Assembly: GCA_002279765.1 (NCBI GenBank)
Contig: NCCR01000114.1
Span: 1 to 12,656 of the forward strand
Source of the DNA: Verrucomicrobia bacterium 12-59-8
Lineage (GTDB): Bacteria > Verrucomicrobiota > Verrucomicrobiae > Verrucomicrobiales > Verrucomicrobiaceae
Length of the DNA stretch: 12,656 nucleotides
Reading direction: 5' to 3'
Shown here: piece after piece, positions 6,687-12,656 of the stretch
Numbering within the stretch: position 1 is the stretch's first letter
Layout: the number at the start of each line of letters is the position of its first letter
The notes under the pieces: model-generated
What the model was told of the DNA's origin: nothing
Database searches by the model: none
Seen by the model: only the letters and a program-made list of their open reading frames with translations
Translations under genes and position numbers: made by a program

Positions 6687-7115
6687 TCATTTCCCGGCGG
6701 GTGGCGGAGCGGTGGGGATGAGCCCGGCTTTCTTCTTGGCCTCGGCCTCCAGGCGTGCCTCGGTGGCGTAGGGATTGGCGGGCATGAGGCTGAGCGGGAT
6801 GGGGGCACGGCGAAACTTGTCTCCGGGGCCGTAGTTTACCGCGAGGTAGGTGATGATGGATTTCTCAATTGCCGGTTCGAGCTTCCACAGGCCGCCGTGC
6901 TTCTGCATCCAGACGAGGGTGTCTGCCCAGGTGGATTCGGTGCCGCGCTGCTGTAGAAACGTCTTGGGAGAATGGCAGATGATGCAGTGGTTGCGGACGA
7001 TCTCCCAGTCTCCGGTCATCTTCATGCCGGTGGTGGGATCGAGCGGGGTCGGCTCCTGCGCAGCGCATGCGCTGTGAAGCATCAGCATCAACGTGAAGGC
7101 AAGGAGGAAGCGCAT
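6687..7115 (-). CDS. Monohaem cytochrome c, SorB-like sulfite dehydrogenase subunit
   Basis: A 142-aa exported protein. Residues 1-19 (MRFLLAFTLMLMLHSACAA) form a Sec signal peptide with a likely cleavage after ACA. A single haem c motif CIICH is at 44-48, with Met70 (in LVWMQKHGG) a possible axial ligand, and the segment SIITYLAVNYGP (86-97) is typical of small cytochromes paired with sulfite dehydrogenases. A charged helical tail (TEARLEAEAKKK, 119-130) and a Pro-rich end follow. The open frame extends upstream to 7604 inside the oxidoreductase gene, but the start at 7115 gives the signal peptide and lies 2 bp after that gene's stop, so the two genes form one operon. Expected role: accept electrons from the molybdenum subunit in the periplasm and pass them to the respiratory chain. 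Ends convergent with the Rrf2 gene. Confidence 0.88.
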   Translation of the reverse strand: MRFLLAFTLMLMLHSACAAQEPTPLDPTTGMKMTGDWEIVRNHCIICHSPKTFLQQRGTESTWADTLVWMQKHGGLWKLEPAIEKSIITYLAVNYGPGDKFRRAPIPLSLMPANPYATEARLEAEAKKKAGLIPTAPPPAGK

Positions 7116-7117
7116 GA

Positions 7118-8440
7118 TCAGACGGCCTGGAGGGCGATGCGGTGGCAGGAGTTGTTGAGGTAGCCTTTGGGGTTCCAACCCGGGAGGATCATGGGCTGTG
7201 CCTGCCCGTGGCTGTCCACGGCGCGGGCCCACACTTCGTAATAGCCTTTTTTCGGGAGGGTCAACTGCGTGGTCCAATGCTGCCAGGCGTAGCGGTTCAC
7301 GGGTTTCTCCAGCGTGGTCTTCTGCCAGGTGGCACCGAAGTCGAGGGAGACCTGCACTTCTGCGACTTCCTGTTCGCCGGCCCAGGCATGACCGCGCAGG
7401 GTCAGCGGAGTGGTGAGGGGCTGGCTGAGGCCTGATTTGGGAAAGGTGATGAGGGACTTCACGGGCATGGACTCGATGATGACCATGTCCTCGTCCGGCA
7501 CCTTGGAACCGGGAGCCACGGGATAGCGCGGCATGCGGTAGGAATCGCCGGTCATTTTTTCGCCGTCGTGCTCGCGATCGCGAATGACGATCTTGTTCAA
7601 CCACTTGCCGCAGGTGGAGGCGGGCCAGCCGCCAAAGACGAGGCGCAGCGGGTGGCCGTTCTGCCAGGGGATGTCCTCTCCGTTCATGGCAAAGGCGAGG
7701 AGGGTTTCAGCCTCCAGCGCTTTGCGGAGGGGGGCACCGCGAGAGATGACGGTCTTTTTCACGTCGCCGGAGAGATGGATGTCCGCGCCGTAGTAGCCGA
7801 TGTACACGGCGTCTGGCTTGATGCCGCAGTGCTGGAGGACATCGCGCAGGCGCACGCCGGTCCATTGCGGGCAGCCGACGGCACCGGTGGTCCACTGCGT
7901 GCCATGGGTGGGCGGATTGAACTCGCTGCGGCCGTTGCCGGCGCATTCCAGCACCAACTGCACGGTGTGGTGCGTGAACTTTTCCTTCAATTCCTTGAGG
8001 GTTAAGGTCATGGGCTTGACGCAGCTTTCGCCGGCGATCTCGAGCGTCCAATTCTCGGGTGCCAGTGCCTCAGGAGCGGGGGCGATGCCGTTGTTGCGGA
8101 TGAAGAGATGCTTGGCGGGCGTGACGGCGTCATCGAGCAGATGGGCGGGAGTCTCAGCGAGCACGGGGCGGTCATTGAGAAAGGTGAGGCCTTCCTTGCC
8201 GGGGATCTGTAGGGGCTCGGTGCTCTGGGCCATCGCGAGCGGGATGAGGCCTGCTGGCATTTTGTCGGCAAACACGATCTCCGCGCCGACGGCGGCGGTC
8301 ATGGAAGCGAGGCCGAGGCGCTCGAAGAATCCACGGCGGCTGACGGATGGGGCCGGGTGGGAGGTGCTGGTGTCATCCGCCGGGGGCTGGAACTGGTGCG
8401 TGGAAGGCTGCGGATCGGGGCGCTCAGTCATGGCAATCAT
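7118..8440 (-). CDS. Sulfite oxidase/dehydrogenase molybdopterin subunit (SorA-like)
   Basis: A 440-aa molybdenum enzyme of the sulfite oxidase family. A twin-arginine signal SRRGFF (34-39) precedes a hydrophobic stretch, so it is folded with cofactor and exported by Tat. The molybdopterin domain contains LECAGNGRSEF (164-174) with Cys166, the expected molybdenum ligand, then GCPQWTGVRLRDVL, AFAMNGEDIPWQNGHPLRL and GGWPASTCGKWL (270-281). The C-terminal Mo-co dimerisation domain starts near 325 and includes RGHAWAG and VEVSLDFGATW-like sequence. The frame is open to 8548, but that part lies in repeat DNA; ATGs at 8440 and 8431 both suit, and 8440 is chosen. With the haem gene 2 bp downstream this resembles the SorAB sulfite dehydrogenase of Starkeya novella, oxidising sulfite to sulfate in the periplasm. 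Substrate is inferred; other family members act on sulfoxides or unknown substrates. Confidence 0.9.
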   Translation of the reverse strand: MIAMTERPDPQPSTHQFQPPADDTSTSHPAPSVSRRGFFERLGLASMTAAVGAEIVFADKMPAGLIPLAMAQSTEPLQIPGKEGLTFLNDRPVLAETPAHLLDDAVTPAKHLFIRNNGIAPAPEALAPENWTLEIAGESCVKPMTLTLKELKEKFTHHTVQLVLECAGNGRSEFNPPTHGTQWTTGAVGCPQWTGVRLRDVLQHCGIKPDAVYIGYYGADIHLSGDVKKTVISRGAPLRKALEAETLLAFAMNGEDIPWQNGHPLRLVFGGWPASTCGKWLNKIVIRDREHDGEKMTGDSYRMPRYPVAPGSKVPDEDMVIIESMPVKSLITFPKSGLSQPLTTPLTLRGHAWAGEQEVAEVQVSLDFGATWQKTTLEKPVNRYAWQHWTTQLTLPKKGYYEVWARAVDSHGQAQPMILPGWNPKGYLNNSCHRIALQAV

Positions 8441-8533
8441 GGGCGGAAGAATACGCGGCAAGGGGTCGGGTTCTATAGCGATTTCGGAAACCGATTGGCT
8501 GAGGCGCGGTGGTGGGACGCGTGGGGGGATTGG

Positions 8534-8690
8534 ATTGGTTTCCTGCATTCCTTATTTCTATTTCAGGGGGCCTGCGGAGTGACCGGAGTTTTTAATGAGG
8601 AAGGCAGGAAGGCAGGAACCGGATTGGCGGACAGGCGCGTGGGGACGCTCGGCGGCGGCTTGAGGACAAGCTGCCCTACCGCGTGGTGGG
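8534..8690 (+). repeat. Dispersed REP-containing repeat, copy B (short form)
   Basis: Left arm TTCCTGCATTCCTTATT (8540-8556), right arm AATGAGGAAGGCAGGAA (8594-8610), then a palindrome with stems GGCGGCTTG (8654-8662) and CAAGCTGCC (8667-8675), loop AGGA and flanking CTAC (8676-8679). One stem pair is G-T here, so this palindrome has decayed slightly. It lacks the 39 bp between GGATTGG repeats kept by copy A. It lies upstream of the sulfite oxidase gene. Confidence 0.85.
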
Positions 8691-8694
8691 GCTG

Positions 8695-8842
8695 GATTGG
8701 TTTCCTGCTTTCCTGCTTTCCTTATTCCTATTTCAGGGGGCCTGCGACATGAGCCGGATTTTTAATGAGGAAGGCAGGAACCGGATTGGCGGAAAGGCGC
8801 GTGGGGGACGCTCGGCGGCGGCTTGAGGACAAGCCGCCCTAC
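8695..8842 (+). repeat. Dispersed REP-containing repeat, copy C (short form)
   Basis: Directly follows copy B in the same orientation. Left arm TTCCTGCTTTCCTTATT (8710-8726) pairs at 15 of 17 positions with AATGAGGAAGGCAGGAA (8764-8780). The palindrome is perfect: GGCGGCTTG (8817-8825), loop AGGA, CAAGCCGCC (8830-8838), then CTAC (8839-8842). B and C are near-identical tandem units. Confidence 0.87.
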
Positions 8843-8864
8843 CGCGTGGTGGGCATGCGCGCAC

Positions 8865-8906
8865 CCAGCGCGAGGTAGGGAGGGCTGTCCTCAGCCCTCC
8901 GCCGAG
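8865..8906 (-). repeat. Inverted REP copy (C'), head-to-head with copy C
   Basis: GTAG (8875-8878) leads into GGAGGGCTG (8879-8887), loop TCCT, CAGCCCTCC (8892-8900), the same design as the other palindromes but on the opposite strand and with a different, fully complementary stem. The flank GCCGAGAGCG mirrors the CGCTCGGC flank of copy C, and CGCACCCAGCGCGAGGTAGGG-like sequence mirrors the tail seen after the copies at 9036 and 12584. Together 8811-8906 forms a REPIN-like inverted pair with about 32 bp between the two GTAG motifs. Confidence 0.8.
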
Positions 8907-9010
8907 AGCGAGATGAACCTGCGAAAAGCGACTGACAGCAGCGGATTCCTGGGTGACTCGCAGCAGCGGAGCCGGGAGTGTACTACACGCATGCATACCC
9001 CGCTATAGAC
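8907..9010. other. Gene-free DNA between repeat copies
   Basis: No ORF, RNA or convincing signal is seen here. A short direct repeat CAGCAGCGGA occurs at 8936-8945 and 8961-8970. The open frames crossing 8441-9155 follow the repeats and carry no family features. Confidence 0.5.
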
Positions 9011-9075
9011 CACGGCTTGAGGACAAGCCGCCCTACCTTGCGCTGGGTGCTTGTGTGCGTAATGCGGGGTCGGGA
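9011..9075 (+). repeat. Partial REP copy (E)
   Basis: CGGCTTG (9013-9019), loop AGGA, CAAGCCG (9024-9030), then CCCTAC (9031-9036) and a tail GCGCTGGGTGCTTGT that matches the tail after copy D (12587-12601). The outer stem pair is lost and the whole left half of the unit (the 17-bp inverted repeat) is missing. Confidence 0.75.
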
Positions 9076-9093
9076 GACGCGGGCACTTGGGTG

Positions 9094-9120
9094 GGGCGTG
9101 AGTGGATGGAACTCACGCCC
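9094..9120 (-). terminator. Perfect hairpin downstream of the glycine-zipper gene
   Basis: GGGCGTGAGT (9094-9103) and ACTCACGCCC (9111-9120) pair perfectly over 10 bp around a 7-base loop. It lies 36 bp past the stop of the minus-strand gene at 9156. There is no T-run, so it may be an intrinsic terminator of the no-U-tract kind or simply protect the 3' end. Confidence 0.45.
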
Positions 9121-9155
9121 TCAGATCACTGCATCCCCTGCCCTGCTGATGGCTG

Positions 9156-9653
9156 CTACTGCCAGTTGCCAAAGGCATACGGGCTGTTGCCGGGGTAGTA
9201 GCTGGACTGCTGGCCGTAGCCGTAGCTTGGCTGCTGGCCGTAGCCGTAGCCATTCCTCGGCGGGCAGCTCTGCTGGCTGTAGCCTTGGTTGTAGCGCTGA
9301 TTGTAATTGGGCTGGCCGTAGCCTTGCTGGGGGTAGCCACGCTGGCCGTAGCCTTGCTGGCTGTTGCTGAGCATGCTGCCAGCCAAAGCTCCCAGGACGC
9401 CACCGACGGCGGCACCTTCCAGACCCCGACGACTCTGACTGCCAATGATGCCGCCTGCGCCCGCGCCGATCAGCGCACCGGCGACGGTGCCGCTGGCTTG
9501 GGAACGCCCATAACCGCCGCCGCCGTAGCCGTTGTTGTAGCCGCCATAGCCACCGCCGCCGTAGCCGTATCCATACGGGTCCGCGCAGGAGGTGAGGGAG
9601 AATGTCAGCAGCAGGGTGCCAAAGGACAGTGTGCGAACGAGAGAGGTCTTCAT
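9156..9653 (-). CDS. Glycine-zipper lipoprotein with Gly/Tyr/Gln-rich tails
   Basis: A 165-aa exported protein. The N-terminus MKTSLVRTLSFGTLLLTFSLTSC carries a lipobox LTSC with Cys23, so it is probably an outer-membrane or periplasm-facing lipoprotein. Residues 26-50 are Gly/Tyr repeats (GYGGGGYGGYNNGYGGGG). Residues 55-92 form a glycine zipper: GTVAGALIGAGAGGIIG, then a basic break SRRG, then AAVGGVLGALAGSML, i.e. two small-residue helices able to pack in the membrane. The tail (99-165) is low-complexity GYGQQ/NYNQ/YSQQ sequence with Cys130, produced by short DNA repeats such as GGCCGTAGCC on the plus strand. Glycine-zipper lipoproteins of this kind (17 kDa antigen/Rcp-like, YMGG-type) are common in Gram-negatives, and their exact roles are poorly defined. 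No Shine-Dalgarno is obvious. Confidence 0.88.
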   Translation of the reverse strand: MKTSLVRTLSFGTLLLTFSLTSCADPYGYGYGGGGYGGYNNGYGGGGYGRSQASGTVAGALIGAGAGGIIGSQSRRGLEGAAVGGVLGALAGSMLSNSQQGYGQRGYPQQGYGQPNYNQRYNQGYSQQSCPPRNGYGYGQQPSYGYGQQSSYYPGNSPYAFGNWQ

Positions 9654-9753
9654 GGGGTGATGGTGTGAATCTTGTCCTGGTCTCTGACGCTGTCTTTAAC
9701 GGAGTATTCGATTCTTTTTTTCCGGGCAGGTCGGAAAGTGGGCGGCAGGGGGC

Positions 9754-10260
9754 TCAGCCGAGCTGAAAAAGACATTCGTCGATTTCCATGCCCCGGGCGT
9801 TTGCGTATCCGCAGCTCTGGCCGACCAGGGCAAAGCCGCAACGGGTCAGCACGCGAATGGAAGCTGTATTGTCCGCAGCAGCACGAGCGTAAATGGGACG
9901 CGCTGGCTGAAAATGCCGGAGAAATTCGGTGAGTGCGCGGGTGGCGATGCCCCGGCCCCAGGATTCCCTTTCCAGCCAATAGGTGACCTCCGGCCTGCCG
10001 TCTTCCACATAGCTCATGACGTGCCCGGCAACTCGGTCGTCCCGCACGATCGTGCGGACGATGATGTCAGGGGCCGCGAGGATGCGTTTCCAGTGCGCCA
10101 TGAATGCAGCATGGTCAGCGGGATCTTTGACGGTGAAGGCGGCTTGGTAGGCCGCATCTTTGTCCAACTGGTGCAGGAAAAAGACCGGGAGGTCATCTGG
10201 AATGACTGGGCGCAGCAAAGGTGGCGCTGGTTCAAGTGTGCATTCGGGAGAGAAAGCCAT
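9754..10260 (-). CDS. GNAT family N-acetyltransferase
   Basis: A 168-aa GNAT acetyltransferase of the RimJ/RimL (Acetyltransf_3) kind. Seen: the opening strand LLRPVIPDDLPVFFLHQLD (15-33), a middle strand GHVMSYVE followed by EVTYWLERESWGRGIATRAL (91-110) whose W-GRGIAT loop is the acetyl-CoA pyrophosphate-binding site, and the conserved NTASIRVLTRCGF (131-143) of motif B. The open frame continues upstream to 10392 but overlaps the start of the divergent FAD oxidoreductase gene; the ATG at 10260 gives a normal-length domain. The acceptor (ribosomal protein, small molecule or antibiotic) cannot be told from sequence. Its start is 100 bp from the FAD gene start, divergent, and its stop is 100 bp upstream of the glycine-zipper start on the same strand. 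Confidence 0.9.
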   Translation of the reverse strand: MAFSPECTLEPAPPLLRPVIPDDLPVFFLHQLDKDAAYQAAFTVKDPADHAAFMAHWKRILAAPDIIVRTIVRDDRVAGHVMSYVEDGRPEVTYWLERESWGRGIATRALTEFLRHFQPARPIYARAAADNTASIRVLTRCGFALVGQSCGYANARGMEIDECLFQLG

Positions 10261-10360
10261 GGCGGCTACGTGAGCCGAGGGAGATGCGCTGTCAATTTTG
10301 ACTCCTTGTCTTCCCCCGCAGTTGCAAAAACACCGCGCCTGCGGCTGGGTGCCTCCCACC

Positions 10361-12442
10361 ATGAAGTTCCTCCCAACCCTCCTGCTTGCCACGCTTGCCG
10401 CCGTCTCCCCGCTTGGGGCGGCAGATTCTTATGACATCGTCATTTATGGCGGCAGCTCGGGGGGCATCACGGCGGCGATCCAGGCGGCGCGCATGGGCCG
10501 GACGGCGGTGATCATTGAGCCGACAAAGTTTCTGGGCGGGCTGACCACGGGCGGGCTGGGCGCGACGGACATCGGCAACAAGAAGGCCATCGGCGGCATC
10601 TCGCGGGAGTTTTACGCGAATGTCTTCCAGTACTACAACGACCCGGCGAAGTGGCGGCAGCAGACGCGGGAGGAGTACTTTGCCAAAAGGCAGCACGGCA
10701 ACACGGGCAGCGAGGATACGATGTGGACCTTTGAGCCGCATGTGGCGACGGAGATCTATGATGCGATGCTGGCGGCTGTGAAGGACAAGGTGACGGTGGT
10801 TTTCAGCGAGCGGCTGGATTTGAAGAAGGGCGTGGTGAAAGAGGGCGCACGCATCGCGAAGATCGTCATGGAGAGCGGGCGTGATTTCGCGGGCAAGATG
10901 TTCATCGACGCGACCTATGAGGGCGACTTGATGGCGAAGGCGGGCGTGAGCTACGCTGTGGGCCGTGAGGCGAATGCGATGTATGGCGAGACGATCAATG
11001 GCGTGCAGAAGGCGAAGACGATCCACCATCAGTTCGTCAAGAACGTGGACCCTTATGTAAAGCCGGGCGATCCGAAGAGCGGTGTACTGCCGGGCATTGA
11101 TCCGGGTGACATCGGCGAGGACGAAAGCGGCGACCGCAAGCTGCAGGCCTACAACTTCCGCATGTGTACCACCGATGTGCCGGAAAACCGCCGCGACTGG
11201 GAGAAGCCGACGAACTACGATGAGGCGTGGTTTGAACTGGCACTGCGCAATGTGGAGGCGGGCGATGAGCGCATCTCCTGGTCACCCACAGGGATGCCGA
11301 ACCGCAAGACGGACACGAACAACAACTTCGCGATCAGCACGGATTTCATCGGCCAGAATTTTGAGTATCCCGAGGCGGATTACGCGACGCGGGCGAAGAT
11401 CTGGCAGGCGCATGAGGACTGGCAGAAGGGCCTGATGTGGACGTATGCGTACCACCCGCGTGTGCCGGAAAAGATGCGTGCGGCCTTCCAGAAATTTGGT
11501 CTGGCGAAGGATGAATTTCAAGACAACGGCAACTGGCCGCGCCAGCTCTATGTGCGCGAGGCACGCCGCATGGTGGGCGGCTATGTGATGAGCGAGAAGA
11601 ACTGCAAGCGCCGCGAGATCGTGGAGGACAGCGTGGGCATGGGCGCGTACAACATGGACTCGCACAATGTGCAGCGCTACATCACGAAGGAAGGTTTTGT
11701 GCGCAATGAGGGGGACATCCAGATCGGCACGCGGCCCTACCCGATCAGCTACCGCAGCATCACGCCGAAGGCGGAGGAGTGTGCCAATTTGCTGGTGCCG
11801 GTGTGCCTGAGCGCGAGCCACATCGCGTATGGCAGCATCCGCATGGAGCCGGTGTTTATGGTGATGGGGCAGAGCGCGGCGACGGCGGCGGTGCTGGCCC
11901 TTGAGAGCGGCAAGGAGCTGCAGCAGATCGATTTGGCCAAGCTCAAAGAGAAGCTGCTGGCGGATGGGCAGGTGCTCGATTTTGAGTCGCCGCCGGCACC
12001 GGAGCATGTGTCGATCAGCAAGGAGAAGCTCGGCGGCATAGTGGTGGATGACAGCGAGGCAGAGCTGACGGGGTTCACGAGCGAAGGGCAGACCACGCCG
12101 GGCTTTGTGGGGACGGGCTACCGCCATGATGACAACACGGCCAAAGGCGAGCAGAAGGCGCGCTTCACGCCGGATCTGCCGGAGGCGGGGGAGTATCGCG
12201 TGGCGATCACTTATACGGCGCTGAGCAATCGCGCGGACAAGGTGCCGGTGGTCATCCATCATGCGGGTGGGGAAGCCACGGTGCTGGTGAATGAGAAGAA
12301 GAAAGCGCCGGAGAGGGATGGGCTGCTGCCGCTGGGGACGTACCGGTTTGAGAAAGGGAAAGCGGGATGGCTGGAGGTGCGCAATGAGGGCACGAAGGGC
12401 CATGTGATCATTGATGCGGCGCAGTGGCTGCCGGTGAAGTGA
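10361..12442 (+). CDS. Exported FAD-dependent oxidoreductase with golvesin-like C-terminal domain
   Basis: A 693-aa protein. Residues 1-21 (MKFLPTLLLATLAAVSPLGAA) are a Sec signal peptide. The FAD-binding Rossmann start is YDIVIYGGSSGGITAAIQAARMG (24-46) with the acidic end of the second strand at EPTKFLGGLTTGGLGATD (53-70), typical of the FAD_oxidored (PF12831) family; FIDATYEGDLMAKAG (181-195) is its second FAD-contact block. Further conserved stretches include REARRMVGGYVMSEKNC and YPISYRSITPKAEECANLLVPVCLSASHIAYGSIRMEP. Residues about 558-693 are a separate beta-rich domain (GTGYRHDD, ARFTPDLPEAGEYRV, VPVVIHHAGG, VLVNEKK, LGTYRFEKG) like the C-terminal domain of golvesin and xanthan lyases. 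The substrate is unknown, perhaps an extracellular glycan or sugar. The ATG at 10361 is chosen over the upstream open frame (10298) because it gives the signal peptide. Confidence 0.9.
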   Translation: MKFLPTLLLATLAAVSPLGAADSYDIVIYGGSSGGITAAIQAARMGRTAVIIEPTKFLGGLTTGGLGATDIGNKKAIGGISREFYANVFQYYNDPAKWRQQTREEYFAKRQHGNTGSEDTMWTFEPHVATEIYDAMLAAVKDKVTVVFSERLDLKKGVVKEGARIAKIVMESGRDFAGKMFIDATYEGDLMAKAGVSYAVGREANAMYGETINGVQKAKTIHHQFVKNVDPYVKPGDPKSGVLPGIDPGDIGEDESGDRKLQAYNFRMCTTDVPENRRDWEKPTNYDEAWFELALRNVEAGDERISWSPTGMPNRKTDTNNNFAISTDFIGQNFEYPEADYATRAKIWQAHEDWQKGLMWTYAYHPRVPEKMRAAFQKFGLAKDEFQDNGNWPRQLYVREARRMVGGYVMSEKNCKRREIVEDSVGMGAYNMDSHNVQRYITKEGFVRNEGDIQIGTRPYPISYRSITPKAEECANLLVPVCLSASHIAYGSIRMEPVFMVMGQSAATAAVLALESGKELQQIDLAKLKEKLLADGQVLDFESPPAPEHVSISKEKLGGIVVDDSEAELTGFTSEGQTTPGFVGTGYRHDDNTAKGEQKARFTPDLPEAGEYRVAITYTALSNRADKVPVVIHHAGGEATVLVNEKKKAPERDGLLPLGTYRFEKGKAGWLEVRNEGTKGHVIIDAAQWLPVK

Positions 12443-12630
12443 GGCGGATTTTTGAATGAGGAAGGCAGGGACTGGAGTGGGTTGCTGTGTTCTGGGTTTC
12501 CAGCCATAGCGCGTTTGGCGATGCGGATTGGCGGAGAGGGGGCGTGGGGACGTTCGGCGGCGGCTTGGGGACAAGCCGCCCTACCGGCGCTGGGTGCTTG
12601 TATGCGCGGTGCGGGGTGGGGCGGGATTGG
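12443..12630 (+). repeat. Dispersed REP-containing repeat, copy D (long form, left arm missing)
   Basis: Begins at the stop codon of the FAD oxidoreductase: TGAG-x-CGGATTTTT is shared with copies A and C, followed by AATGAGGAAGGCAGG (12455-12469). It keeps the GTTTGGCGA-x-GCGGATTGGCGG segment found only in copy A. The palindrome is GGCGGCTTG (12559-12567), loop GGGA, CAAGCCGCC (12572-12580), then CTAC (12581-12584) and the tail GCGCTGGGTGCTTGT. Confidence 0.83.
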
Positions 12631-12633
12631 ATT

Positions 12634-12656
12634 CCTGCTTTCCTGCTTTCCTTATT
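12634..12656 (+). repeat. Start of a further repeat unit at the window end
   Basis: The last 17 bases (12640-12656, TTCCTGCTTTCCTTATT) equal the left arm of copy C exactly, preceded by TTCCTGC as in copy C. A new unit in the same orientation therefore begins here and runs out of the window, making D plus this copy a tandem like B plus C. Confidence 0.8.

Noticed and set aside
8357..8752. Plus-strand frame across repeats B and C
   Set aside because: It is translated repeat sequence overlapping the sulfite oxidase N-terminus, with no domain or start signal.
8441..9155. CRISPR array or tRNA in the gene-free region
   Set aside because: The repeats are long, irregularly spaced, and explained by the REP-type family; no cloverleaf or regular spacers are present.
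10298..10326. TTGACT before the FAD oxidoreductase and TTGACA on the other strand
   Set aside because: Good -35-like boxes, but no acceptable -10 at 16-18 bp on either strand.
11282..12574. 430-codon minus-strand frame opposite the FAD oxidoreductase
   Set aside because: Arg/His/Leu-rich shadow of a clear gene, with no recognisable motif.

Overview
The window looks like chromosomal DNA from a GC-rich Gram-negative bacterium, most likely a verrucomicrobium (Prosthecobacter/Verrucomicrobium type). This is inferred from the mix of families: a lipase maturation factor homologue, a barrel-only NagA-like hydrolase, DUF4058, SorAB-type sulfite oxidation, a secreted FAD oxidoreductase with a golvesin-like C-terminal domain, and dispersed GTAG-type palindromes. 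Almost no gene has a clear Shine-Dalgarno sequence. No rRNA, tRNA or CRISPR array was seen.

Layout. Positions 1-193 are the edge of an insertion sequence: the first 18 codons of a transposase (minus strand) and two near-identical direct repeats. Next, on the plus strand, come a short NagA-like amidohydrolase (314-1222), an unrecognised AT-richer gene (1244-1747) and a lipase maturation factor family membrane protein (1799-3349). A small ORF (3475-3702) is followed immediately by the first 19 or so codons of a P-loop (zeta-toxin-like) gene that runs into a dispersed repeat and stops: a broken toxin-antitoxin-like pair. rarA (minus, 5348-3990) is divergent from a DUF4058 gene, which overlaps an Rrf2 regulator by ATGA. 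Convergent to these is a two-gene sulfite dehydrogenase unit (minus): a Tat-exported molybdopterin subunit and, 2 bp later, a monohaem cytochrome c. After a 0.7 kb gene-free repeat array come a glycine-zipper lipoprotein (minus), a GNAT acetyltransferase (minus) and a 693-aa exported FAD oxidoreductase (plus).

The most notable structure is the repeat family. At least four units, all in plus orientation (3764-3980, 8534-8690, 8695-8842, 12443-12630), plus a partial copy at 9011 and an inverted one at 8865-8906, combine a 17-bp imperfect inverted repeat with a downstream palindrome whose 9-bp stems vary with compensating changes around a conserved AGGA loop. Each palindrome is flanked by CTAC, which is GTAG on the other strand, the hallmark of REP elements mobilised by RAYT (TnpA_REP) proteins. 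One copy ends the P-loop gene, one begins at the stop codon of the FAD oxidoreductase, and one pair is head-to-head like a REPIN.

Functional links: SorA and SorB should act together in the periplasm, oxidising sulfite and passing electrons to cytochrome c; the convergent Rrf2 regulator is a possible but unproven controller. The other genes look like independent housekeeping or accessory functions.
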